Part shown: in pieces, positions 35,131 through 45,361 of the stretch | How positions within the stretch are numbered: position 1 is the first letter of the stretch | How the letters are laid out: each line of letters starts with the position of its first letter | Origin: Thermus scotoductus DSM 8553 | GTDB taxonomy: Bacteria > Deinococcota > Deinococci > Deinococcales > Thermaceae | Direction of reading: 5' to 3' | DNA length: 64,000 nt | NCBI RefSeq assembly: GCF_000381045.1 | Contig: NZ_KB905731.1 | Span: 1-64,000, forward strand | Position numbers and translations under genes: made by a program | Notes under the pieces: model-generated | Seen by the model: only the letters and a program-made list of their open reading frames with translations | Told to the model about the DNA's origin: nothing | The model's database searches: none

Positions 35131-38100
35131 GGCTAGCCTCCTTGCGGATGGAGAACACCCGGCTCACGCCCCCTTGGGCGGTGACCCCATAGAGGGCGTG
35201 GCAGGCTTCCATGGTGCGCTTCTGATGGGTGACCAGGATGAACTGCTTGCCTGAGTTGAGGAAGCGGGTGAAGCGGACGAGGTTGGCCTCGTCAAGGGCG
35301 GCGTCCACCTCATCCAGCACGGCCAAGGGAAGGCCACCCTGGAGTTCACCCAGGGAGAAGAGGAAGGCGAGGGCTCCCAGGGTCTTTTCCCCCAGGGAGA
35401 GGAGGCGGAGGTCCTGGGTGCGCTTTCCCGCCGGAATCACCACCAGCTTTAGCCCCTGCCCTTCCCGCTTCACCTCGGCCCGGGCCCCGAGGAGGGCTAG
35501 GGCGTATTTTTGAAAGGCATTTTGGAAAACCTGGTAGCTTTCCTTCAGCCTCTCCCCGTAGGCTTTTTCCACAGCCTTGGCCTCGGCCTCGAGGCGAAGG
35601 AGGGCTTCCGTGGCCTCCTGCACCTCTTTGGCCTGGGCCTCGAGGCGGGCTTCCAACTCCATTAGCTCCCTTTCCGCCAGGGCGTTTACGGGTCCCAAGG
35701 CTGCCCGTTCCCGCTCCACCTGGGCCAGCCTGGCCTGGAGGGCCCTGGGGGTGCCGGGTAGGCGGTCTAGCGGGGGGAAGGAGGCCCTCTCCCGGCCCAG
35801 TTCCTCCAGGAGGGCTTCCCTGCGGGCCAGGAGCAGGCGGAGGTTTTCCCGCTCGCTCAAGAGGCTGTTGGCCCGGGTGAGGGCCCGGGTTTGCTGGTCC
35901 TCAAGGTTTGTCCTTTCCGCCCGCACGGCCTTAAGGCGTTCCTCTAGTTCCTGGGCCTTGGCCAGAAGGGGCTGGGTGGCGGCGAGTTTGGCCTTCAGTT
36001 CCTCCATCCTGGCCTGGGTGCGGCGCACTTCCTCCTGGGATGCCGCCCAAGCCTCCCGGGCCTGGGAGAGGAGGCGCCAGCGCTCGTGGGCCTCCGCCTG
36101 GGCCAGGATTCCTTCCAGCTCCTCTCTTTCCTTCTCCAGGGCCAGAAGCCGGGCCTCCTCCCAGGTTTCCTGAGGCGGTGTGGGGGGTTGGGGAGGCGGG
36201 GGTAGGGGGGAGCGAAGCCTGGCTTGCAGGGCTCCCACCTGGGCCCGGGCTTCCTCCAGTCGGCGATGGGGAAGAAGGGAGGCCAGGGCTTCCTCCAGGG
36301 CTTTGATCTCCCTGGCGAGCTGCTCCTGCTCGGTTTCCAGGTCCCCCAGGCGCCGCCTTAAGAGGAGGGTTTCCCCACCTCCCTTTAGGCGCCCACCGGA
36401 TAGGGCTCCCAGGCGCTCCAGCACCTCGCCTTCTAGGGTGACCACCCTTTCCCGGCCCGAAGCCCTTCGGTACGCCAGGGCTGCATCCAGGTCGGCGAAG
36501 ATCAGGGTATCCCCCAAGAGGGCCAGGAGGATTTTCTCCTCGGGCAGGCCCGACTGCCGGAGCCGGGCCAGGCGGAAGGCAGGTCCCAGGAGGCCGGGCA
36601 CGGGAGGGGGAGAGGGAGGAGGTGGCGGGGACAGAAGGGTTAGGGGCAGGAAGGTGGCCCGGCCCCCTTCCCGTTTCAGGAGGGCGATGGCGGCCTTGGC
36701 GGCCTCCTCGTCCTGGGTGAGGACCCATTGGAGCCGGGGGCCCAGGGCCACCTCCAGGGCCAGCTCCAGCCCCGCTTCGGGCTGCACCAGGTCCGCCACC
36801 ACCCCCAGCACCCCAGGAAGCTTCCGCACCTTTCGGGGTCCCTCGTGCAGGTCGCTGCCAGCCTCCAGAAGCCGCCTGAGCCGCTCGGCCTCCCTGAGGG
36901 CTCCCTGGGCCTGGGCGCGCAGTTCGGCGAGGCGGGTTTCCAACCGCTTCCGTTCGGCCATTTTCCCCTCGAGGTCCCGAAGTTCCTCAAGCCTTTGGGC
37001 AAGCTCCTCCTCCAAGCGGGTGCGTTCCGCCAGGGCTTCCTGGTAGGCCTTCAGGCGTTCCTCGTAGCGGGCGGTTTCCGTCAGGTACCGGCGGAAGGCT
37101 TCCTCGTGGCGCTTTTTGGCGGCCAGCAGGCGGGCTTCTTCCGCTTTCAAATGCCTAAGCTGGGTGCGAAGATCCTCGAGGGGCCGGGGGGGAGGGGGTA
37201 TTGGGGGGCCAGGGTCTTCAGGTGGGGGACGGTCCAGGGCCCTTTGCAACCGGGCGAGTTCCTTAAGCTCCCGCTCGAAGCCCTCCCGCTCCTTTAGGCG
37301 CAGGCGCACCGCTTCCAGCTCCTGGCGCAGGGATTCCTCTTCGCGGGCCAGGGCCAGGCGCCTTTGCTCCAGGGCTTGGCGCTCCCTCTCTAGGGTTTCC
37401 TCCTCCCTGGCCAGGGCCTTAAGCCGCTCCTCGGCCCTCGCCATCTCGGCCTGGGCTTCCTCCATGCGGGCTTCCAGGAGGCTTACCTTGAGGGCCAGGG
37501 CCTCGAGGTCCAGGGCCTGGGCCTGCCTGGCCCGCTTTGCTTCCCCTCTAAGCCGTTCTGCCTGGGCCTTAAGCTCCTGGAGTTCCCGCTCGCGTTCTTC
37601 CAGAAGGCGGCTTGCCTCTTGCAGCTCCTTCTCCGCCACCCGGGCGGCTTCCGCCACCGGCCTCAGCCCGGCGGCCTCCTCGAGGTGGGCCAGCAGGACT
37701 TCCTCGGGGGCTTCCAGGAGGGCGGCCACCTCCCCCTGGCCCACGATGGCGTACCCTCCTCGGCCGAGGCCCGTGCCCGCAAGGTGGAGGGCCAGGGCCT
37801 TGGCGCTTAAGGGGCGACCGTTCACCCGAAAGAGGGAGCGGTCCCCTTCGATGCGCCGTTCCACGGTAAGCCTTTCCCTTCCCCGAGAAAGCTCCAGGCG
37901 GACCTCCGCCATGGCCTGGGGCGGGCGGCCCTCGCCCCCATGGAAGAGAAAGGTGCCCAGTTCCTGCCCGCGTAGCTCATGGGCGCGGGCTCCGGTCACG
38001 AAGCGCAAGGCCTCCACCAGGTTGCTCTTGCCGGAGCCATTGGGCCCGATGATCCCGGTGATGGGGTCCGGGAAGTCCAAGGCGGTGCGCTCCGCAAAGG

Positions 38101-38149
38101 ACTTGAACCCCTGGAGGACGAGGCGGTCGATGCGCCAGGTATCCCTCAT
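35117..38149 (-). CDS. smc: chromosome segregation protein SMC
   Basis: SMC with ScpA and ScpB condenses and segregates the chromosome. The 1010-residue protein has the N-terminal Walker A GPNGSGKSN, a long coiled coil, a hinge (near LPGVLGVVADLV), the second coiled coil, and the C-terminal ABC signature LLSLGEKTLGALAF plus Walker B LAVLDEVDAALDEANL. The start MRDTWRIDRL overlaps the GerMN gene by 4 bases (ATGA). The open frame runs upstream to 38560 as proline/glycine-rich shadow sequence and is not part of the gene. Confidence 0.96.
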   Translation of the reverse strand: MRDTWRIDRLVLQGFKSFAERTALDFPDPITGIIGPNGSGKSNLVEALRFVTGARAHELRGQELGTFLFHGGEGRPPQAMAEVRLELSRGRERLTVERRIEGDRSLFRVNGRPLSAKALALHLAGTGLGRGGYAIVGQGEVAALLEAPEEVLLAHLEEAAGLRPVAEAARVAEKELQEASRLLEERERELQELKAQAERLRGEAKRARQAQALDLEALALKVSLLEARMEEAQAEMARAEERLKALAREEETLERERQALEQRRLALAREEESLRQELEAVRLRLKEREGFERELKELARLQRALDRPPPEDPGPPIPPPPRPLEDLRTQLRHLKAEEARLLAAKKRHEEAFRRYLTETARYEERLKAYQEALAERTRLEEELAQRLEELRDLEGKMAERKRLETRLAELRAQAQGALREAERLRRLLEAGSDLHEGPRKVRKLPGVLGVVADLVQPEAGLELALEVALGPRLQWVLTQDEEAAKAAIALLKREGGRATFLPLTLLSPPPPPSPPPVPGLLGPAFRLARLRQSGLPEEKILLALLGDTLIFADLDAALAYRRASGRERVVTLEGEVLERLGALSGGRLKGGGETLLLRRRLGDLETEQEQLAREIKALEEALASLLPHRRLEEARAQVGALQARLRSPLPPPPQPPTPPQETWEEARLLALEKEREELEGILAQAEAHERWRLLSQAREAWAASQEEVRRTQARMEELKAKLAATQPLLAKAQELEERLKAVRAERTNLEDQQTRALTRANSLLSERENLRLLLARREALLEELGRERASFPPLDRLPGTPRALQARLAQVERERAALGPVNALAERELMELEARLEAQAKEVQEATEALLRLEAEAKAVEKAYGERLKESYQVFQNAFQKYALALLGARAEVKREGQGLKLVVIPAGKRTQDLRLLSLGEKTLGALAFLFSLGELQGGLPLAVLDEVDAALDEANLVRFTRFLNSGKQFILVTHQKRTMEACHALYGVTAQGGVSRVFSIRKEASHDPK

Positions 38150-38643
38150 GGCAGGCGGAAAGGCTGGCTTAGATCCAGATGGGCTAGGCCCGGCTTGGGT
38201 TCTCCCTCCACCAGGAAGCGCACCTCCTGGGCCTGGGGGAAGGTGGAAAGGAGGGTATAGGCCAGGCTGTAGAGGCGCAGGGCTTCCTGGCTGGTATCCA
38301 GACCCAGGGCAAAGTCGGCGGGAAGATCCACCACGAAAAGCTCGCCCAACCGGTAGAGGGCCCGGGGCTTGGGGGCTTGAAGGGCCTCGGCCCAGGCGGC
38401 CAGGACCTTGTTTTCCGGGGTATCCCCGGGGGCCAGCTCGAGGGTACGGGTTTCCTTCAGGAGGCCCTGGGGCGGGTTGGGTAGGTAGAGGAGCACGGGC
38501 AGGCTGCTTGCGGCCGAGGCTTCCTCCGAGGGCAAGGGCAGGGCGGATGAAGCCCGCCATCCCTGGCTTTGCCAGTAGACCAAGGCTCCCAAGGTGAAGA
38601 GGACGAGGCCAAGGAGGTTCCAGAAGGTCAAGAGTCGGCGCAT
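38146..38643 (-). CDS. GerMN-domain membrane-anchored protein
   Basis: The 165-residue protein has one N-terminal transmembrane segment (residues 5-24) and an extracytoplasmic GerMN domain (LPVLLYLPN, TRTLELAPGDTPENKVLAAW, and the C-terminal LVEGEPKPGLAHLDLSQPF). GerMN domains occur in cell-envelope proteins; the function is unclear. It lies 2 bases after the amidase gene and overlaps smc, which fits a cell-wall role together with the amidase. Confidence 0.75.
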   Translation of the reverse strand: MRRLLTFWNLLGLVLFTLGALVYWQSQGWRASSALPLPSEEASAASSLPVLLYLPNPPQGLLKETRTLELAPGDTPENKVLAAWAEALQAPKPRALYRLGELFVVDLPADFALGLDTSQEALRLYSLAYTLLSTFPQAQEVRFLVEGEPKPGLAHLDLSQPFRLP

Positions 38644-38645
38644 GG

Positions 38646-39791
38646 CTACTCCAGATAGGTGCGGATGGCCTGGGCGATGGCCTCCGCCACCTGGTTGCGG
38701 GCCTCAGGGGTCTTCAACCGTTCCACTCCCACCTCCAGGACAACTCCCGCCCCGGGAATGTCGGTGAGGGCGTAAGGACCCTCCGCCCGGGCCAGCACGA
38801 TGCCCAGGGCGGAAAAAGCCTTTTCCAGGGCCTCGGCCAGGCGCCGTGGGTCGCCGGCGTAGACCTTTAGCAAGGTGGCTTGCTCTGCCGGGGCTGAGGC
38901 CAGGAGGGCTTCGGCGTTTTGGGCTAAGGGGGTGGAGCGGGCCTTGGGCAGGTAGAGGTTCACCGCACTGCCCTGGGTGACATGGAGGGAAACCACCACC
39001 GAGGCTGCCTGGGCCAGGCTCAAGCGGGCCTCGAGGGGCACGGTTTCATCCCCTTGCCGGGAGACCCGGGCGTTGGGCAGGCGGGCGGCCACCCGCCTGG
39101 CTAGGTCGAGGGTGAGGTCCTTCTCCAAAAGCCCCCCTGCCGAGATGCCCGGGTCCTTCCCCCCGTGGCCGGGGTCCAGGAGGACCGTGGGCCTGGGTCT
39201 GGCTGGGGGGCTCCACTCCAGGATCACCTGGCCTCCTCCGGGGTAGTAAAGCCTAGTGGGTGGGGTTTCCAGGGTGAGGCGAAGTCCCCGGGCTTCCTGG
39301 CTGAGGCCCGCTCCTTCTCCCTGGGCCAGGAGGAAGAGGACGCTATTGCCCTCCACCAGGGCGTTCACCTCCCGGGAGAAGCGAAGGAGGATCTGGAGCG
39401 GCCTCCGCTCCACCCCCAAAAGCTTGGCCCAGGGCAGTTGGAGAAGGATGCCCTCCTGGGCCCGGTATTCCAGGCCCAAGGCCTCGCTTAACGGCCGCAA
39501 GGGTACGAAGACCTCCTGCCCCCGTTTCCAGCCGGCCCCCCGGGCGGCGGCCTGGGCCTCGTTTTCCACCAGGGGGAAAACCTTGTAGCGGCTTCCCAGG
39601 CCCAAGGCCAGTTGGTCCTGCCCCTGCCAGAGGGAAAGACCCAGCCCGCGGGCCACCAGGCGGGCTTCCCCATAGGCCAACCCCCGGCCTCCGGGGTAGA
39701 TGGCCTGGCCCACCTCCCTCCCCACCGTGAGGGGTTTGGGTGCCTGGGCCAAGGCCGGAAGAAGCAAGAGGAGGATTCCCCAGGGCCTCAT
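38646..39791 (-). CDS. N-acetylmuramoyl-L-alanine amidase (Amidase_3)
   Basis: The 381-residue protein has a signal peptide (MRPWGILLLLLPALAQA), an N-terminal beta-rich region (about 20-195) of copper-amine-oxidase/AMIN type, and a C-terminal zinc amidase. Catalytic features are LLDPGHGGKDPG, LLEKDLTLDLARRV, VVVSLHV, and the closing Glu in GVVLEVGVERL. It cleaves the bond between MurNAc and L-Ala in peptidoglycan during cell separation. It overlaps smpB by 4 bases. Confidence 0.9.
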   Translation of the reverse strand: MRPWGILLLLLPALAQAPKPLTVGREVGQAIYPGGRGLAYGEARLVARGLGLSLWQGQDQLALGLGSRYKVFPLVENEAQAAARGAGWKRGQEVFVPLRPLSEALGLEYRAQEGILLQLPWAKLLGVERRPLQILLRFSREVNALVEGNSVLFLLAQGEGAGLSQEARGLRLTLETPPTRLYYPGGGQVILEWSPPARPRPTVLLDPGHGGKDPGISAGGLLEKDLTLDLARRVAARLPNARVSRQGDETVPLEARLSLAQAASVVVSLHVTQGSAVNLYLPKARSTPLAQNAEALLASAPAEQATLLKVYAGDPRRLAEALEKAFSALGIVLARAEGPYALTDIPGAGVVLEVGVERLKTPEARNQVAEAIAQAIRTYLE

Positions 39792-40222
39792 AGCTCCTCC
39801 AGGGCACGCCGGACCGCCTGCCGTTTGTCGTCGGCCTTCTTCTCGTACGCCTTCTTGCCCCGGCCAAGGCCCAGGAGCACCTTGGCGTAGCCCCGTTCAT
39901 TGAAGTAGATCTTCAGAGGCACCAGGGTGAGGCCCTTCTGTTCCACCCTGCCCCTTAACCGGTTGAGCTCGTGGCGGTGAAGGAGAAGCTTGCGCTTTCT
40001 CCTGGGGTCCACGTTGGTGTAGGATCCCTTTTCATAGGGGGCGATGTAAAGGTTTTCCAGGTAAAGCTCGCCGTTTTCAAACTTGGCAAAGCTGCCCGTG
40101 AAATCCACCTTACCGGCGCGGAGGGACTTGACCTCGGTTCCCTTCAGGACGATCCCCGCCTCGTAGGTTTCCAGGATCTCGTAGTCGTGCCGTGCCCGGC
40201 GGTTCTCCAGCACGGAGGCCAT
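39788..40222 (-). CDS. smpB: SsrA-binding protein SmpB
   Basis: SmpB delivers tmRNA to stalled ribosomes. The 144-residue protein has NRRARHDYEILETYEAGI, LKGTEVKSLRAGKVDF, and the basic C-terminal tail GKKAYEKKADDKRQAVRR that reaches into the mRNA channel. ATG 40222 gives the T. thermophilus length; a TATAAG box lies immediately upstream (40228-40223), closer than usual, so GTG 40213 as a leaderless start is an alternative. tmRNA itself is not in the window. With rqcH at 2 kb it covers both ribosome rescue routes. Confidence 0.95.
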   Translation of the reverse strand: MASVLENRRARHDYEILETYEAGIVLKGTEVKSLRAGKVDFTGSFAKFENGELYLENLYIAPYEKGSYTNVDPRRKRKLLLHRHELNRLRGRVEQKGLTLVPLKIYFNERGYAKVLLGLGRGKKAYEKKADDKRQAVRRALEEL

Positions 40223-40231
40223 CTTATACCA

Positions 40232-40259
40232 CCCCACCCTGGCTTTCGCCAGGGTGGGG
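40232..40259 (-). terminator. 12-bp hairpin with GAAA tetraloop between nitrilase gene and smpB
   Basis: CCCCACCCTGGC pairs perfectly with GCCAGGGTGGGG; on the minus strand the loop is GAAA. It follows the stop of the nitrilase-family gene and lies just upstream of the smpB -10 box. There is no T-run. Confidence 0.6.
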
Positions 40260-40269
40260 GCCCCGGCTA

Positions 40270-40977
40270 TCAGAGGCGGTAGGCTTCTGGCCGCCGGTGG
40301 CGGAGGATGGGATACCGGGTGCGGTACGCCTCCAGGAAGGCAAAGTCCAGGTCAAAAAGCAGAAGCCCCTCCTCATCCTTAAGCCCCAAAAGGTGCCCGT
40401 CCGGGGCCACGGCGAAGGAGGGGCTTCCCGTGTCCGCCCGGTTGGCCAGGAGCAAATAGGCCTGGTTCTCTGCGGCTCGGGCCCGGGCCAGGACCAAGAG
40501 GAGCTCCCCGTATTCTCCGGGCCAGGCGGAGCCCACCAGAAACGCCTCCACCCCCATGAGGGCGTAGCTACGGAAAAGCTCGGGAAAGTCCAGGTCGTAG
40601 CAGAGGGCAAGCCCAAACCTGCGTCCCTGGAACTCCCACACCACGGGGCCTTCCCCGGGCTCAACGCCCTCGTCCCCTTCCTCCCCCAGGGCCAGAAAGG
40701 GATGCACCTTGTCGTAGAAGGGGCCCTGGGGGAAGACGCCAAGCCGGTTCCTTGGGCCTTGGGCCAGGTAGCCCGCCACCACCCTCATGCGGCTTTCCCC
40801 GGCCAGGGCCTCGAGGGCTTGGGAAAGGTCTTCTTCCCCTTGCCTCCCCAGGACCAGCTCGGGGAGGAGGAGGGCCAAGGCCCCCTCCTCCCGGGCCTGG
40901 TGCACCAGGGGGACGAGGATCTTTAAAAGCCTGGGTAGGCTCTCCTGCCTTCCAAGGTGGGCTAGGGCCAGCCGCAC
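40270..40977 (-). CDS. carbon-nitrogen hydrolase (nitrilase superfamily)
   Basis: The 235-residue protein shows the catalytic triad of the superfamily: Glu in LALLLPELVL, Lys in FYDKVHPF, and Cys in ALCYDLDFPELFR. It is shorter than typical omega-amidases, mainly at the N-terminus. The substrate (an amide or nitrile) cannot be assigned. It lies one base from bioY, and co-transcription with the biotin transporter is likely, but no known biotin-pathway role follows from the motifs. Confidence 0.85.
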   Translation of the reverse strand: MRLALAHLGRQESLPRLLKILVPLVHQAREEGALALLLPELVLGRQGEEDLSQALEALAGESRMRVVAGYLAQGPRNRLGVFPQGPFYDKVHPFLALGEEGDEGVEPGEGPVVWEFQGRRFGLALCYDLDFPELFRSYALMGVEAFLVGSAWPGEYGELLLVLARARAAENQAYLLLANRADTGSPSFAVAPDGHLLGLKDEEGLLLFDLDFAFLEAYRTRYPILRHRRPEAYRL

Positions 40978-40978
40978 G

Positions 40979-41584
40979 CTAGCGCCTTCCCAGGACCTTC
41001 CAGGCGGAGGGCAGGACCAAGGCCGCCACCACCGCTTTCACCAGGTCCCCGGGGATGAAGGGGAAAAGCCCCATGGCCAAAAGGGCGCCGGTGCCCGCAA
41101 ACTTGCCTGCCCCCATGAGCCAGGCGGCAAGCCAGGGAAGCCCCACCAGGTAGAGCAGGGCGTTGCCCGCCAGCATGGCCAAAAGGGTTCCCAGGAAGCT
41201 CCGGTCCAGGCCGAACCGCTCCACCAGTAGCCCCACCAAGCCTGCGGCCAGGGGGAAGGCCAGGAGGAAGCCCCCGGTGGGGCCGAGAATCTTGGCCAAG
41301 CCCCCTGTACCCCCAGCAAAGACGGGTAGGCCCATGGCTCCTTCCGCCAGGTAGGCCAAGAGGGACAGGAAGCCAAGGCGGCTTCCCAACGCTGCTCCCA
41401 CCAGGAGGATCGCCAGGGTCTGGCCGGTGATGGGCACGGGGGTGAAGGGCAAAGGAATGCTGATCCGGGCGGCCAGGGCCACCAGGAGGCTACCCGCCAG
41501 GATCAGGGCCAGGTCCCGGGCCAGGGTGCGGTGGGGCCAGAGGGTTTTAACCAGGGGTGGATAGGGGAGAACCTCGGTTTTCAT
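40979..41584 (-). CDS. bioY: biotin transporter BioY (ECF substrate-binding component)
   Basis: BioY is the membrane S component that binds biotin. The 201-residue protein has six hydrophobic segments and the family signatures PLPFTPVPITGQTLA, GAALGSRLGFLSLLAYLAEGAMGLPVFAGG, and the closing FIPGDLVKA. ATG 41584 has GGGAGGT upstream. A short leader hairpin (GACCAC/GTGGTC) precedes the ribosome site. Regulation by BirA is suggested by the operator that brackets its -10 box. Confidence 0.94.
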   Translation of the reverse strand: MKTEVLPYPPLVKTLWPHRTLARDLALILAGSLLVALAARISIPLPFTPVPITGQTLAILLVGAALGSRLGFLSLLAYLAEGAMGLPVFAGGTGGLAKILGPTGGFLLAFPLAAGLVGLLVERFGLDRSFLGTLLAMLAGNALLYLVGLPWLAAWLMGAGKFAGTGALLAMGLFPFIPGDLVKAVVAALVLPSAWKVLGRR

Positions 41585-41614
41585 CGTTCGTACCTCCCGG
41601 ACCACGCGGGGTGG

Positions 41615-41652
41615 TCGTCAACGAAAATACGCTTTTCGGGTTGACGGGTCAA
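41615..41652 (-). promoter_or_regulatory. bioY promoter with BirA-like operator
   Basis: Minus strand TTGACC (41652-41647), 17-base spacer, TATTTT (41629-41624). The -10 box lies between two inverted nonamers, TCGTCAACG (41615-41623) and GGTTGACGG (41639-41647), separated by 15 bases. This spacing and the core AAC/GTT match the general BirA operator (TTGTAAACC, 14-16 bases, GGTTTACAA) at 6 of 9 positions per arm. Confidence 0.6.
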
Positions 41653-41680
41653 GGGGAAAGTTCGCTTAAGCCAAGTGCGG

Positions 41681-41709
41681 TTGTTCACTTATGGAAGAGC
41701 CGCTATACT
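41681..41709 (+). promoter_or_regulatory. gap operon promoter
   Basis: TTGTTC (41681-41686), 17-base spacer, TATACT (41704-41709). The next ATG (41716), six bases after the -10, opens a 20-codon leader ORF, so the transcript starts at or near that ATG. The bioY operator lies 35 bases upstream on the other side. Confidence 0.7.
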
Positions 41710-41715
41710 GAAGCC

Positions 41716-42770
<1,055 letters not shown>

Positions 42771-43940
42771 ATGCGGACCCTGAAGGACCTGGATGCCCGG
42801 GGCAAGCGCATCCTGGTGCGGGTGGACTATAACGTCCCCATCAAGGAGGGGAAGGTTCAGGACGAAACCCGCATCCTGGAGAGCCTCCCCACCCTGCGCC
42901 ACCTGTTGGACCAGGGGGCTTCCCTGGTCCTCCTTTCCCACCTGGGCCGGCCCAAGGGGGTGGACCCCAAGTACTCCCTGGCCCCGGTGGCGGAGGCTTT
43001 GGGCCGCTACCTTTCCGGCGTCCGCTTCGTGCCCCATAGCCCCGGTTCCGACCAGGCGCACCAGGCGGTTGAGGCCCTGGCCCCGGGGGAGGTGGCTCTC
43101 CTGGAAAACGTGCGCTTCGAGCCAGGGGAGGAGAAGAACGATCCCGATCTTGCCGCCCGCTACGCCCGGCTGGGGGAGGCCTTTGTTCTGGATGCCTTTG
43201 GCAGCGCCCACCGGGCCCATGCCAGCGTGGTGGGGGTGGCCAGGCTCCTCCCTTCCTTTGCGGGGTTCCTCATGGAGAAGGAGGTGAAGGCCCTCTCCCG
43301 CCTTCTTAGGGATCCGGAGAAGCCCTATGCGGTGGTCATCGGGGGGGCCAAGGTTTCCGACAAGATCGGGGTCATAGAAAACCTCCTTCCCCGCATAGAC
43401 CGCCTTCTCATCGGCGGCGCCATGGCCTTCACCTTCATCAAGGCCCTTGGGGGCGAGGTGGGAAAGAGCCTGGTGGAGGAGGACCGGCTGGATCTGGCCA
43501 AGGACCTGCTTCGGCGGGCGGAATCCTTGGGAGTAAGGGTGCACCTGCCCGTGGATGTGGTGGCGGCCGAGCGGATCGAGGCTGGGGTGGAAACCCGCAC
43601 CTTCCCTGCGGACGCCATTCCCGTGCCCTATATGGGCTTGGACATCGGGCCCAAGACCCAGGTGGCCTTCGCCGAGGCCTTGAAGGGGGCGAGAACAGTC
43701 TTCTGGAACGGGCCCATGGGGGTCTTTGAGGTGCCGCCCTTCGACCAGGGTACCCTGGCGGTGGGCCGGGCGGTGGCGGCCTTGGAAGGAGCCTTCACCG
43801 TGGTGGGAGGGGGCGACTCCGTGGCGGCGGTGAACCGCTTGGGCCTCAAGGAGCGCTTCAGCCACGTGTCCACCGGAGGGGGGGCGAGCCTCGAGTACCT
43901 GGAGAAAGGCACCCTCCCGGGGATTGAGGTCCTGGAGTAG
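42771..43940 (+). CDS. pgk: phosphoglycerate kinase
   Basis: Pgk makes ATP from 1,3-bisphosphoglycerate. The 389-residue protein shows the N-domain [19 protein letters not shown] and [10 protein letters not shown], the C-domain nucleotide site [12 protein letters not shown], and the closing [13 protein letters not shown] and [12 protein letters not shown]. The ATG abuts the gap TGA. A strong terminator follows. Confidence 0.97.
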   Translation: MRTLKDLDARGKRILVRVDYNVPIKEGKVQDETRILESLPTLRHLLDQGASLVLLSHLGRPKGVDPKYSLAPVAEALGRYLSGVRFVPHSPGSDQAHQAVEALAPGEVALLENVRFEPGEEKNDPDLAARYARLGEAFVLDAFGSAHRAHASVVGVARLLPSFAGFLMEKEVKALSRLLRDPEKPYAVVIGGAKVSDKIGVIENLLPRIDRLLIGGAMAFTFIKALGGEVGKSLVEEDRLDLAKDLLRRAESLGVRVHLPVDVVAAERIEAGVETRTFPADAIPVPYMGLDIGPKTQVAFAEALKGARTVFWNGPMGVFEVPPFDQGTLAVGRAVAALEGAFTVVGGGDSVAAVNRLGLKERFSHVSTGGGASLEYLEKGTLPGIEVLE

Positions 43941-43955
43941 GAAGACCTAATCCGG

Positions 43956-43979
43956 CCCCGCCCCCTGGGGCGGGGTTTT
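43956..43979 (+). terminator. intrinsic terminator after pgk
   Basis: CCCCGCCCC pairs with GGGGCGGGG, followed by TTTTCC. tpiA has its own TAGGAT -10 (43984-43989) immediately downstream. Confidence 0.85.
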
Positions 43980-43995
43980 CCTGTAGGATAGCGGC

Positions 43996-44748
43996 ATGCG
44001 CAGGGTTTTGGTGGCAGGAAACTGGAAGATGCACAAGGTGCCCTCGGAGGCTAGGGTCTGGCTTGCCGAGCTCAGGAGGCTTCTGCCTCCTTTAGAGTCC
44101 GAGGTGGCGGTGCTGCCTGCCTTTCCCATGCTTCCCGTGGCCAGGGAGGTGCTTTCCGGTGCCCAGGTGGCCTACGGGGCCCAGGATGTCTCCCCCCACC
44201 GGGAAGGCGCCTATACGGGGGAGGTTTCCGCCCGGATGCTTTCCGATCTCGGGTGCCGCTACACCATCGTGGGGCACTCGGAGAGGCGGCGCTACCACCA
44301 CGAGACGGATACCCTGGTGGCGGAGAAGGCGAAAAGGCTTTTGGAGGAGGGGGTTACCCCCATCCTTTGCGTGGGGGAACCCTTGGAGGTGAGGGAAAGG
44401 GGAGAGGCGGTGCCCTATACCCTGGCCCAGCTAAGGGGAAGCCTCGAGGGCCTGAACCCCCCGGGTCCTGAGGCCTTGGTGATTGCCTACGAGCCGGTCT
44501 GGGCCATCGGCACCGGGCGGAACGCCACCCCACAGGACGCCGAGGCCATGCACCAGGCCATCCGCCAGGCCCTGGCGGAGCGGTACGGCCCGGGGTTTGC
44601 CCAGCGGGTGCGCATCCTCTATGGGGGGAGCGTGAACCCCAAGAACTTCGCCGACCTCCTCTCCATGCCCAACGTGGACGGGGGGCTCGTGGGCGGGGCG
44701 AGCCTGGAGCTTGAAAGCTTCCTCGCCCTCCTCCGGATCGCGGGTTAG
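43996..44748 (+). CDS. tpiA: triosephosphate isomerase
   Basis: TpiA interconverts dihydroxyacetone phosphate and glyceraldehyde-3-phosphate. The 250-residue protein has the N-terminal AGNWKMHK with catalytic Lys, electrophilic His in VGHSERR, catalytic Glu in [11 protein letters not shown], and the phosphate loops YGGSVNP and GLVGGASL. The ATG lies six bases after TAGGAT. The stop overlaps the convergent vapC stop by four bases. Confidence 0.97.
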   Translation: MRRVLVAGNWKMHKVPSEARVWLAELRRLLPPLESEVAVLPAFPMLPVAREVLSGAQVAYGAQDVSPHREGAYTGEVSARMLSDLGCRYTIVGHSERRRYHHETDTLVAEKAKRLLEEGVTPILCVGEPLEVRERGEAVPYTLAQLRGSLEGLNPPGPEALVIAYEPVWAIGTGRNATPQDAEAMHQAIRQALAERYGPGFAQRVRILYGGSVNPKNFADLLSMPNVDGGLVGGASLELESFLALLRIAG

Positions 44749-45140
44749 GGGAGTACCCGGATGGTCCCCTCCTGCGCCACCACGTGAAGGTGCCGGTCCA
44801 AGCTTAGGACCAGGCCCCCGTTCCGCTCGGCTACGGCGACGACCGCGGCGTCGGCAAAGCCCAAGGGCAGGTCCCGGTACCGGGCCACGAGCGCCCTGAC
44901 CCGGGGCAGGTCTTCTTCCCCGCATTCCAGGGAGAAAGCCCCGGCCTCGAGGTCTTGGAGGAAGGCCTCGAGGGCCCCAAGGCCCAGGCGCCTTTCCGCG
45001 AGGTAGGCGATCTCGGCGAGGATGCCCATGGGCACCAGGTAGGGACCTGGATCAGAAAGAAGGAGCGCCTTAACGCGGCCGTGGTCCGGGTCCTTCCGGT
45101 TCAGGAGGGCGAAGAGGGCGGAGGTGTCCAGAGTGATCAT
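44745..45140 (-). CDS. vapC: VapC-type PIN-domain toxin
   Basis: The 131-residue PIN ribonuclease has the acidic site residues Asp5 in [13 protein letters not shown], Glu in GILAEIAYL, and Asp in [15 protein letters not shown] and LSLDRH. Such toxins cleave tRNA or rRNA when freed from the antitoxin. The ATG (45140) overlaps the vapB stop by four bases. It forms a type II toxin-antitoxin pair with vapB, at the edge of the accessory region next to an IS element. GC-rich CTC/CGC codon use differs from tpiA. Confidence 0.88.
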   Translation of the reverse strand: MITLDTSALFALLNRKDPDHGRVKALLLSDPGPYLVPMGILAEIAYLAERRLGLGALEAFLQDLEAGAFSLECGEEDLPRVRALVARYRDLPLGFADAAVVAVAERNGGLVLSLDRHLHVVAQEGTIRVLP

Positions 45141-45361
45141 CGCTCGGACCAGACCCTTTCCAGCCACCCCTCGGAGGCGCGCCCGGAGAGCTCCTCGTCC
45201 TCGCCCACGCCTAGGGAACGAAAGGCGGGTCTTTGGCGCTGGGTAAGGTAAGCGGCCAAGGCCTCCCGGATGAGCTCTGCCTGGCTTTTGCCCTCCCGCC
45301 GCGCGGCCTCCTTTAGGGCGCGGTGAAGCTCAGGGGGGAGGTAGAGGGTCGTCTTCTCCAT
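45137..45361 (-). CDS. vapB: VapB-type ribbon-helix-helix antitoxin
   Basis: The 74-residue protein starts with a ribbon-helix-helix DNA-binding domain (MEKTTLYLPPELHRALKEAA through SQAELIREALAAYL) and has a C-terminal tail (about 45-74) that should wrap the toxin. TACAGT (minus 45373-45368) lies six bases before the ATG, so the mRNA is leaderless; the antitoxin probably represses this promoter. Confidence 0.85.
   Translation of the reverse strand: MEKTTLYLPPELHRALKEAARREGKSQAELIREALAAYLTQRQRPAFRSLGVGEDEELSGRASEGWLERVWSER

Noticed and set aside
38150-38560. N-terminal extension of smc
   Set aside because: The extension is Pro/Gly-rich, overlaps the GerMN gene in another frame, and the family start MRDTWRIDRL with the Walker A spacing is at 38149.
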